Of a DNA stretch of 5,780 bases, positions 1 through 5,100 are shown piece after piece. The stretch is from a bacterium. GTDB taxonomy: Bacteria; Pseudomonadota; Gammaproteobacteria; Burkholderiales; Methylophilaceae. Positions within the stretch are counted from its first letter, which is position 1, and every line of letters starts with the position of its first letter. The translations under genes were made by a program, and so were the position numbers. The notes beneath the pieces are model-generated. The model was given only the letters and a program-made list of their open reading frames with translations, was not told the DNA's origin and did no database searches. The stretch spans positions 1 through 5,780 of the forward strand of contig DAIDAS010000289.1 of NCBI GenBank assembly GCA_027310505.1, given 5' to 3'.

Positions 1-1233
1 ATCGAATACCACGCATGAAGCCACGGTCGCCTCACCCATGGTATGGCTGATATCGAAACATTCGATGCGCTCTGCAGTTTCCGGCAGGTCCAGCGCCTCT
101 CGCAGCGCCAGCAGTCGCCCTTCCTGGGTGGCCTTCTGCGCCAGATGCTGCTGCAACGCGAGCTGGGCGTTGGTCTCAGCCATTTTCAGCCAGACGCGGC
201 GGTCGCCGCCGGCATAGGCGCTGATCTGCACCTTCTTGCCGGCACGCTCGCTCAGGATATCTTCCAGGCCATCCTGCTCCAATGCCACGCCGGTAATGAT
301 GAGCGGCGGCACCGGCTGCTGCATGTAGTGCTGCTCGAGAAATGCCTGCAGCACGGTCTGCTCGTCGCAATCGTCGATGTTCTTGGGGAAATAACTGCGG
401 TCGCCTACATGGCGTCCACTGCGGATCATCACAAGGTTCACGCACATCAGGCCGGATGCTGAAACACAGGCGACGACATCCGCATCGCCGCTTTTGAAAT
501 CGCTGACAAACTGCCGCGCCTGCACCTGACGCAGGCTCTGGATACGGTCGCGGTACACAGCGGCCAGCTCGTATTCCTGCTTTCCGGCGGCCTCCATCAT
601 GCAATGGGAGAGATCATCCAGCACCTGCTGCTCGCGGCCTTCCAGAAACATCGCGGCATGCTCGACATCGCGCCGGTAGTCGTCCTGGGAGATGTAGCCC
701 ACGCACGGCGCGGTGCAGCGTTCGATCTGGTATTGCAGGCAAGGACGGGAGCGGTTGCTGAACACGGAGTTTTCGCAGGTGCGCAGCCGGAACACTTTCT
801 GCAATAGCTGGATGCTCTCGCGTACCGCCAATGCGTTGGGGAAAGGCCCGTAATAACGGCTGTGTTTCTGCTGCGTGCCACGGTGGAAAGCCAGACGCGA
901 GAATTCGTCGCCCGACAGCATGATGTAGGGATAGGACTTGTCGTCGCGGAACAGCACGTTGTAACGCGGCATCAGCGACTTGATGAGGTTGTTTTCGAGC
1001 AACAGCGCCTCGGCCTCGGAACGCGTCACCGTCGTCTCGATGCGCACGATCTGCGACACCATCATGCGAGTGCGCGGGCTCGGGAGATTTTTCTGGAAGT
1101 AGGACGAAACGCGCTTCTTGAGATCGCGCGCTTTGCCGACATAGATCACTTCATCGGCCGCGTTGATCATCCGGTACACTCCCGGCAGAGACGGCATGGA
1201 TTTCAGGACGGGTTTTGGGTCGAATGCCTGCAT
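1..1233 (-). CDS. uvrC: Excinuclease ABC subunit UvrC, N-terminal 411 residues (3' end outside window)
   Basis: UvrC is the dual-incision nuclease of nucleotide excision repair, recruited by UvrB to damaged DNA in the cytoplasm. The frame is open from ATG at 1233 to the window edge. Residues about 14-95 form the GIY-YIG nuclease that cuts 3' of the lesion (PGVYRM at 17-22, IYVGKARDLKKR at 30-41, then EAEALLLENNLIK). Cysteines 153, 165, 173 and 177 match the spacing of the E. coli UvrC cluster ligands. Residues about 200-240 are the UVR helical hairpin that binds UvrB (YELAAVYRDRI). The fragment ends inside the RNase H-like nuclease that makes the 5' cut: FDISHT places Asp394 at the position of E. 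coli catalytic Asp399, and SCVVFD is the last visible motif. About 200 residues, including the C-terminal helix-hairpin-helix domain, lie beyond the edge. The start fits the family's N-terminus, but no Shine-Dalgarno precedes it. The gene diverges from the cyclase gene rather than following a uvrY-type regulator as in E. coli. Confidence 0.97.
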   Translation of the reverse strand, partial: MQAFDPKPVLKSMPSLPGVYRMINAADEVIYVGKARDLKKRVSSYFQKNLPSPRTRMMVSQIVRIETTVTRSEAEALLLENNLIKSLMPRYNVLFRDDKSYPYIMLSGDEFSRLAFHRGTQQKHSRYYGPFPNALAVRESIQLLQKVFRLRTCENSVFSNRSRPCLQYQIERCTAPCVGYISQDDYRRDVEHAAMFLEGREQQVLDDLSHCMMEAAGKQEYELAAVYRDRIQSLRQVQARQFVSDFKSGDADVVACVSASGLMCVNLVMIRSGRHVGDRSYFPKNIDDCDEQTVLQAFLEQHYMQQPVPPLIITGVALEQDGLEDILSERAGKKVQISAYAGGDRRVWLKMAETNAQLALQQHLAQKATQEGRLLALREALDLPETAERIECFDISHTMGEATVASCVVFD

Positions 1234-1313
1234 ATAAGGACGATTATATCTATCGGTAGAACGCCGATAAGTATATATTTTGGAGATCAGACAGAGAAAT
1301 CCGGAGCACCATC
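1234..1313. promoter_or_regulatory. Divergent promoter region between uvrC and the cyclase gene, with an inverted repeat
   Basis: This 80-base AT-rich gap must hold the start signals for both genes. On the plus strand TATATT (1274-1279) is a -10 candidate for the cyclase; the hexamer 17 bases upstream, TATCGG, is a poor -35. On the minus strand there is an exact TATAAT (1248-1243) and a second candidate, TATACT (1275-1270). Between them lies an inverted repeat, TATCGG (1251-1256) and CCGATA (1264-1269), with a 7-base spacer; AT-rich flanks extend the symmetry imperfectly. The repeat sits between the -35 and -10 of the plus-strand candidate, a classical operator position. No LexA-type CTG-N10-CAG box is present, so SOS control is not supported. 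Promoter calls are by eye and tentative. Confidence 0.5.
1303..1306 (+). promoter_or_regulatory. Ribosome binding site of the cyclase gene
   Basis: GGAG stands 7 bases before the ATG at 1314. This fixes the start of the cyclase and gives a protein whose N-terminus aligns with the globin domain of DosC. It contrasts with the divergent uvrC start, which has no such signal. Confidence 0.7.
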
Positions 1314-2699
1314 ATGCATCCCCAGCTTCGCACCTTGCGCCAGGTTTACGAGGCGCATCTGCAATCGTTTTACCACGATTGCGATGCGGACATGCTGCAC
1401 ACCATTCAGCAAACCATCACCCCGCTGGCAGAACAGATTGCAGCCACATTCTACGAGGCCATGCTGAACGACCCTGACGGAAAGCACTACCTCAACCACG
1501 AACTGGTTCATGACCGGCTGCACGCCTCAATGACACAATGGATCATTGACGCTTTCAAACCGCGCAAGGACCATGAAATCCCCGCATTCATCGACAAGCA
1601 GCTGCGTGCCGGTCACGTGCATGCCCGCATGAACCTGCCGCCGCATCTGCTGGATCACGGCATGCGCATGCTCAAGCAGAGCATCGGCGAGCATCTGGTC
1701 GCGGCAAACGTAACACCCATCACCCTCGCGCTCCACAAGATGCATCGGCTGATGGATATCACCGCTGCACTGCTGACGGAGTGTTATTTTACCGACCTCA
1801 TCGAAAACGAGCGCCAGTCGCAGATGCTCCGACAGCAGCTGCTGGGCCACGATCTCGCATTACGGTGCGAACGGCTGCGCGCCGACATGTTCGACTGGGT
1901 GCGTCGCCTGCTTGCGGCGCTGCACCACAAGGACCAGATTCCGCTGGAACAATTGCCGAGTGCCCGGCACTCCGATTTCGGCTTGTGGATTACCCACAAG
2001 GCCAGCCTGTACTTCCCGGACATGCATGACGTGAGCGAGCTCGGAGACCAGCTGGATCGACTGGAAGCGCTGACGGAGGAGGCGCGACAAGCACGTGGCG
2101 ATAACCAGGTTGAAGCTTTGAGTGCGGTCGTCTCACGTATCGACAAGACCATTACCCGCATCAGCTGGCTGTTTTCGTCGCTGGCCGACCATTACGCAGG
2201 CCTTGACGGCGGGCGCGACACGCTCACCAAGCTCTATAATCGCCGTTTCCTCGATCCGGTGCTGCAGCGCGAGACCCAATACTGCATTCGCAATGGCAGC
2301 CATTTCGCCATCGTCATGATCGACCTGGACCATTTCAAGGAAGTGAACGACCACCATGGCCACGAAGCCGGGGACAAAGTGCTGGTTCAATCCGCCGAAG
2401 TCATGCAGAGCAATATCCGTGCGGGGGATTTTCTGTTCCGCCACGGCGGGGAAGAATTCATGATCGTGATGACCGACATCACGCAGACGGCCGTGGAAAA
2501 GGTTGCACAGAAACTCGTCGACGCTTTCGCCTCCCACCAGTTCCACATCGGTGACGGCAAAACAATCAGGGTCACAGCCAGCATCGGCGCCTCGATCTAC
2601 CGCGGGCATCCGGATTACGCCCGTGTCATCAGCGAGGCCGACGACGCGCTGTATCAGGCAAAACAGACCGGCCGCAACCGCTACGCGCTCGCGGCCTGA
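1314..2699 (+). CDS. Globin-coupled heme sensor diguanylate cyclase, DosC-like (461 aa)
   Basis: A cytoplasmic enzyme predicted to make c-di-GMP from two GTP under control of oxygen bound to heme. Architecture and length match E. coli DosC/YddV (460 aa). Residues about 10-165 are a globin-coupled sensor domain: His103 in HVHARMNLP aligns with the proximal heme ligand of DosC (His98), while Tyr47 (TFYEAM) and Leu69 align with its distal-pocket Tyr43 and Leu65. Residues about 175-295 are the helical linking domain, with LWITHKASLYFPD resembling the same stretch of DosC. Residues about 300-461 are the GGDEF domain: DTLTKLYNRRFL (302-313), metal-binding Asp337 in MIDLDHFKEVND, active-site GGEEF (378-382), and an RAGD inhibitory site (369-372), so activity and product inhibition both look intact. 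There is no transmembrane segment and no EAL domain; DosC's phosphodiesterase partner DosP is not in the window. I omit the symbol because orthology to dosC is unproven. Confidence 0.94.
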   Translation: MHPQLRTLRQVYEAHLQSFYHDCDADMLHTIQQTITPLAEQIAATFYEAMLNDPDGKHYLNHELVHDRLHASMTQWIIDAFKPRKDHEIPAFIDKQLRAGHVHARMNLPPHLLDHGMRMLKQSIGEHLVAANVTPITLALHKMHRLMDITAALLTECYFTDLIENERQSQMLRQQLLGHDLALRCERLRADMFDWVRRLLAALHHKDQIPLEQLPSARHSDFGLWITHKASLYFPDMHDVSELGDQLDRLEALTEEARQARGDNQVEALSAVVSRIDKTITRISWLFSSLADHYAGLDGGRDTLTKLYNRRFLDPVLQRETQYCIRNGSHFAIVMIDLDHFKEVNDHHGHEAGDKVLVQSAEVMQSNIRAGDFLFRHGGEEFMIVMTDITQTAVEKVAQKLVDAFASHQFHIGDGKTIRVTASIGASIYRGHPDYARVISEADDALYQAKQTGRNRYALAA

Positions 2700-2705
2700 A
2701 AAAGG

Positions 2706-2894
2706 CTAGGACTCGTCGTCCAGCAATTGTCCGGCGATCGCCCAGTCCTCCAGCGCCACTTCCTCAAAGGTGATGTAGGTATACTGCGGCGGCTTGTGGG
2801 CGTGGCGCTGCAGCGTTGCCGTGATTTCCTCGGCGATTTTCTGCTTCTGCTCGCGGCTGATGTTGCCGGCCAGTTTCACATTGACGTAAGGCAT
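2706..2894 (-). CDS. Small tautomerase-family protein (4-oxalocrotonate tautomerase-like, 62 aa)
   Basis: The product begins Met-Pro-Tyr-Val, so Met removal would expose the N-terminal proline that acts as general base in the tautomerase superfamily; length (61 residues mature) matches 4-OT subunits, which assemble as hexamers. The order strand, helix (REQKQKIAEEITATL), strand, then EDWAIAGQLL near the C-terminus is typical. By eye, the substrate arginines of Pseudomonas 4-OT (Arg11 and Arg39) are not conserved and a Trp replaces Phe50, so a xylene or catechol pathway role is not supported; the substrate is unknown. The start at 2894 is chosen over an upstream ATG at 3047 because an AGGAG lies 6 bases before it and because the longer form would overlap the glycosylase and lose the N-terminal proline. 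It lies one base after the glycosylase stop and runs convergently into the cyclase gene, 6 bases away. Confidence 0.85.
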   Translation of the reverse strand: MPYVNVKLAGNISREQKQKIAEEITATLQRHAHKPPQYTYITFEEVALEDWAIAGQLLDDES

Positions 2895-2895
2895 T

Positions 2896-3543
2896 TCAGT
2901 CTCCTTTCCTGTCTTGCTGGATGCGCGCGAACACCGCATGGAACATCGCTTCGGTGAGGCGTCTGGTCTGCGTATTGTAGCGGCTGCAATGATAGCTGTC
3001 ATACAGCACCCGGCCATTCGGCAACGCATGGCGCACGTCATGGCCAAAACGGTAACCCGCCGCCTTCAGTCGCAACGCTTTCAGTACCGCCGCATGGGCG
3101 ACATTGCCCAGTGCGAGGATGGCTGCATCAGGGGGAAGCCCCGCGATCTCCGCTGCCAGGTAACCGTTGCACTGGGTCATTTCGCTTCCTTCCGGCTTGT
3201 TTTCCGGCGGCAGACATTTGACGGCGTTGGTGATGCGGCACCCGGTAAGCACCAGGCCATCGTCACGCGAGACCGAGGTCGGGGCGCTGGCATAGCCGAA
3301 CTTGTGGAGCGTTTCATACAGCAGCACGCCGGCATAGTCGCCGGTAAAGGGCCTGCCAGTGCGGTTGGCGCCGTGCATGCCGGGAGCCAGCCCGACGATG
3401 AGCAAATGCGGCTGGCTATCGCCAAACGGTGGTACCGGCCGCGCGTGGTAGTCAGGATTCTGGATTTTTACCTCATCCAGAAATGCTGATAATCGCGGAC
3501 AGCGGCGGCAATCGAGATCAAAGAGGGTCGTTTCGCTTTTCAT
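2896..3543 (-). CDS. Uracil-DNA glycosylase, family 5 (UDGb-type), 215 aa
   Basis: A base-excision repair enzyme predicted to remove uracil, and in characterised UDGb relatives also hypoxanthine or xanthine, from DNA. Motif A, GLAPGMHGANRTGRPFTGD (51-69), is the family 5 signature, with Ala where family 4 has Glu and no acidic residue at the catalytic position. The C-terminal motif is SYHCSRYNT (183-191), with His185 as expected. Cys12, Cys15, Cys110 and Cys125 match the C-x2-C and C-x14-17-C pattern that holds a [4Fe-4S] cluster in families 4 and 5. Length is normal for the family. The first ATG at 3543 gives the expected N-terminus (LDCRRCPRL follows closely), although no good Shine-Dalgarno precedes it. 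It is the first gene of a two-gene minus-strand unit with the tautomerase and is divergent from the DUF3147 gene. It is not the unrelated Ung (family 1). Confidence 0.93.
   Translation of the reverse strand: MKSETTLFDLDCRRCPRLSAFLDEVKIQNPDYHARPVPPFGDSQPHLLIVGLAPGMHGANRTGRPFTGDYAGVLLYETLHKFGYASAPTSVSRDDGLVLTGCRITNAVKCLPPENKPEGSEMTQCNGYLAAEIAGLPPDAAILALGNVAHAAVLKALRLKAAGYRFGHDVRHALPNGRVLYDSYHCSRYNTQTRRLTEAMFHAVFARIQQDRKGD
2901..2905 (-). promoter_or_regulatory. Ribosome binding site of the tautomerase gene, inside the glycosylase gene
   Basis: AGGAG on the minus strand, 6 bases before the ATG at 2894, is embedded in the last sense codons of the glycosylase gene, just before its TGA (2898-2896). 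This decides the short tautomerase start and implies translational coupling of the two genes. Confidence 0.8.
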
Positions 3544-3597
3544 GGGTCGACATATTAGAGCCTATAATGCGCAATTGCTAATCGCTAGAACTTTGCC
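3544..3597. promoter_or_regulatory. Divergent promoter gap between the glycosylase and the DUF3147 gene
   Basis: This 54-base gap contains an exact TATAAT on the plus strand (3563-3568) without a convincing -35 (TTCATG at 3539-3544 is weak). It would start transcription near 3575, about 22 bases before the proposed ATT start. On the minus strand, TAATAT (3557-3552) with TTAGCA 18 bases upstream is a modest candidate for the glycosylase. The two would overlap and compete. A perfect 8-base palindrome, GCAATTGC (3571-3578), sits at the predicted plus-strand start point. An in-frame TAG at 3586-3588 bounds how far upstream the DUF3147 frame can begin. All promoter calls are by eye. Confidence 0.45.
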
Positions 3598-3948
3598 ATT
3601 CTTTATTTTGCACTCAAGGTACTGATTTCAGCACTGCTGATCGCGACCATTTCAGAAATCGCGAGGCGCCATTCAGGGTTTGCCGCGCTGGTGGCATCGT
3701 TGCCGCTGACTTCGCTGCTCGCTTTTGTCTGGCTGCATCTGGACGCCACTCCGGCGGAGCAGATAGCCGACCTCTCCTACCAGATTTTCTGGCTGGTGCT
3801 GCCTTCGCTCGTGTTGTTCCTGCTGCTGCCGCTCCTGCTCAGGGCCGGCCTCGGTTTCTGGCTCAGCCTGTCACTTTCCGCTGCGGCAACCGTCGGTTGC
3901 TACTTTGCATTTTTGCCCTTGTTACGGCGTTTTGGAGTCAATTTATGA
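3598..3948 (+). CDS. DUF3147-type small integral membrane protein, probable non-canonical ATT start (116 aa)
   Basis: The frame is open from the TAG at 3586-3588 to the TGA at 3946-3948. It encodes four hydrophobic segments: about 3-22 (YFALKVLISALLIATISEIA), 29-49 (ALVASLPLTSLLAFVWLHL), 61-80 (IFWLVLPSLVLFLLLPLLL) and 82-105 (GLGFWLSLSL onward). The ISEIARR loop, SLPLTSLLAFVWLHLD, SYQIFWLVLPSLVLF and GLGFW motifs are what I recognise as the DUF3147 family, whose members are about 115 residues. No ATG, GTG or TTG lies in frame between the TAG and the GTG at 3691, and starting at 3691 would delete the first helix and half the conserved N-terminus. ATT at 3598 falls where family members start (Met-x-Tyr-Phe-Ala-Leu-Lys) and is my chosen start; a sequencing or assembly error (ATG to ATT) is an alternative. 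CTG at 3622 is less likely. Function is unknown; inner-membrane location is inferred. Confidence 0.75.
   Translation: MLYFALKVLISALLIATISEIARRHSGFAALVASLPLTSLLAFVWLHLDATPAEQIADLSYQIFWLVLPSLVLFLLLPLLLRAGLGFWLSLSLSAAATVGCYFAFLPLLRRFGVNL
3934..3937 (+). promoter_or_regulatory. Ribosome binding site of the lipoprotein gene
   Basis: GGAG lies 7 bases before the ATG at 3945 and 10 before the second ATG at 3948, favouring 3945. It sits within the last codons of the DUF3147 gene, consistent with translational coupling. Confidence 0.7.
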
Positions 3949-4202
3949 TGAAATTCCTGTCATTCGGCGCACTTGCGCTTTCTTTCCTGCTGCTGGGCTG
4001 CAACAAGCTCACCGTCGAGAACTACGACAAACTGAAAAGCGGCCTGACCTATGAAGAGGTCGTCAGCATCCTGGGATCGCCCGCTGCCTGCGATGAGGTG
4101 CTGGGCATCAAGAGCTGCCGATGGGGCGACGATAAACGCAAAATCATTGTCAATTTCGTCAGTGGGAAAGTCATACTGACCTCCGCCGAGAACATTCGCT
4201 AG
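3945..4202 (+). CDS. Small predicted lipoprotein, DUF3862/BLIP-like (85 aa)
   Basis: The N-terminus is a lipoprotein signal: MMK, a hydrophobic run (FLSFGALALSFLLLG) and a lipobox LLGC with Cys19 as the lipidated residue. The +2 residue is Asn, not Asp, so outer-membrane sorting by Lol is expected. The mature part of about 67 residues contains NYDKLKSGLTYEEVVSILG, then Cys, a GIKSCRWGD segment and an IIVNFVSGKV strand. This resembles DUF3862 proteins and, more distantly, the two-helix plus sheet fold of BLIP and SmpA/BamE; the link is from motif recall, not a search. The two mature cysteines around the loop could form a disulfide. The start at 3945 overlaps the upstream stop by four bases (ATGA). 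A longer reading from TTG at 3897 would put extra residues ahead of a complete signal peptide and is rejected. One base separates it from rlmJ. The physiological role is unknown. Confidence 0.85.
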   Translation: MMKFLSFGALALSFLLLGCNKLTVENYDKLKSGLTYEEVVSILGSPAACDEVLGIKSCRWGDDKRKIIVNFVSGKVILTSAENIR

Positions 4203-4203
4203 C

Positions 4204-5049
4204 ATGCTGAGTTATCGTCACGCCTTTCACGCCGGCAACCACGCCGACGTGCTCAAACATTTTGTCCTGACCCAGGTGCTCGAGTATTTCGCCCAGAAAG
4301 ATAAAGCGTTCTGGTACATCGACACCCACGCCGGCGCCGGCATGTATGCGCTGGATCAAGGCTACGCGACGCAGAACGCGGAGTTCGAAGGCGGCATCGG
4401 CCAACTCTGGAATGCGCCGGACCTGCCGGATGAACTGAAGCAATATGTCGCGCTGGTCAAAAGCCTCAACCCGGAAGGCAGACTGACTCTGTACCCTGGC
4501 TCGCCCTCCTGTGCCAAGCCGTTAATGCGGGCGGATGACCGCATGCGCCTGTTCGAACTGCATCCCACCGACAGCAAACTGCTGAAGCAGACCTTTCAGG
4601 GCGCGGGGCGAAAGATCATGATCGAAACTCAGGATGGTTTTGCCGGATTGAAGGCTGTCCTGCCTCCACCGCCACGGCGCGCAGTGGTGCTGATCGACCC
4701 GCCGTATGAAGAGAAGCAGGATTACGTGCGCGTCGTCGACGCGATCAAGGACAGCCTGCAGCGCTTCGCCACCGGCACCTATATCCTGTGGTACCCGTTG
4801 CTGCAACGGCCCGAGCCGCGCCTGATGGAAGAAAAACTGAGAAAGCTCGCGCTGCCGAGCTGGCTGCATGTGACGCTCACCGTGCAAACGCCCTCACCGG
4901 AAGGCTTCGGCATGCACGGCAGCGGCCTGTTCATCGTCAACCCGCCGTGGACGCTACAAAAAACCCTGGCCACCGCGATGCCGGTCCTGGTCAAAAAACT
5001 GGGCCTGGACACCGGCGCCGGTTACACACTCGACTCTGTCATCCCATAA
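4204..5049 (+). CDS. rlmJ: 23S rRNA (adenine(2030)-N(6))-methyltransferase RlmJ (281 aa)
   Basis: RlmJ uses S-adenosylmethionine to place an N6-methyl group on A2030 of 23S rRNA. The N-terminus MLSYRHAFHAGNHADVLKH is nearly identical to E. coli RlmJ as I recall it (280 aa), and length agrees. The SAM-binding motif is DTHAGAG (40-46). The N6-adenine methyltransferase catalytic motif IV is DPPYE (165-169), with Asp165 equivalent to E. coli Asp164. FATGTYILWYP (188-198) and the C-terminal IVNPPW (244-249) are further family hallmarks. The ATG at 4204 follows the lipoprotein stop by one base and gives the exact family start; no strong Shine-Dalgarno precedes it, so translation probably depends on coupling to the upstream gene. 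A terminator hairpin begins 2 bases after its stop. Nothing is missing or truncated. Confidence 0.97.
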   Translation: MLSYRHAFHAGNHADVLKHFVLTQVLEYFAQKDKAFWYIDTHAGAGMYALDQGYATQNAEFEGGIGQLWNAPDLPDELKQYVALVKSLNPEGRLTLYPGSPSCAKPLMRADDRMRLFELHPTDSKLLKQTFQGAGRKIMIETQDGFAGLKAVLPPPPRRAVVLIDPPYEEKQDYVRVVDAIKDSLQRFATGTYILWYPLLQRPEPRLMEEKLRKLALPSWLHVTLTVQTPSPEGFGMHGSGLFIVNPPWTLQKTLATAMPVLVKKLGLDTGAGYTLDSVIP

Positions 5050-5050
5050 A

Positions 5051-5079
5051 AAAGGCGCGGCCATGGCGGCTGCGCCTTT
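5051..5079. terminator. Bidirectional Rho-independent terminator between rlmJ and hisC
   Basis: AAAGGCGC (5051-5058) pairs perfectly with GCGCCTTT (5072-5079). The stem continues inward through a G-U wobble and three G-C pairs (5060-5062 with 5068-5070), closing a 5-base loop. Six adenines at 5048-5053 give a T6 tract for transcripts of the minus strand (hisC), and TTTGTTGT follows on the plus strand (rlmJ), so it should stop both convergent units. The T tract is better for hisC than for rlmJ. Confidence 0.85.
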
Positions 5080-5082
5080 GTT

Positions 5083-5100
5083 GTCACCCTCTTGGGTTAC
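5083..5100. other. Small imperfect hairpin overlapping the hisC stop codon
   Basis: GTCACCC (5083-5089) and GGGTTAC (5094-5100) pair at 6 of 7 positions around a TCTT loop. It covers the TAA stop of hisC. It lacks its own T tract, so it may only assist the adjacent terminator or be chance. Confidence 0.3.

Noticed and set aside
43..462. Open frame of 139 codons on the plus strand
   Set aside because: Antisense to uvrC, whose minus-strand frame carries clear family motifs across the same bases; the product resembles nothing.
1234..1313. SOS (LexA) box upstream of uvrC
   Set aside because: No CTG-N10-CAG pattern on either strand of the gap.
862..1467. Open frame of 201 codons on the plus strand spanning the uvrC start and cyclase start
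   Set aside because: It crosses the divergent promoter region and overlaps two well-supported genes; low-complexity shadow of high-GC coding sequence.
2133..2609. Open frame of 158 codons on the minus strand
   Set aside because: Antisense to the GGDEF domain of the cyclase; no recognisable product and no ribosome site considered convincing.
2706..3047. Longer 113-residue version of the tautomerase
   Set aside because: Its extra 51 residues come from the glycosylase gene in another frame and would bury the N-terminal catalytic proline; AGGAG supports the short start.
2914..3489. Open frame of 191 codons on the plus strand
   Set aside because: Antisense to the glycosylase, which has complete motifs and a full family length.
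3691..3948. GTG at 3691 as the start of the DUF3147 protein
   Set aside because: It would remove about 31 conserved residues including the first membrane helix, which are clearly encoded upstream in frame; no good ribosome site precedes it.
3897..4202. Longer 101-residue version of the lipoprotein from TTG
   Set aside because: ATG at 3945 has GGAG 7 bases upstream and starts a complete lipoprotein signal peptide.
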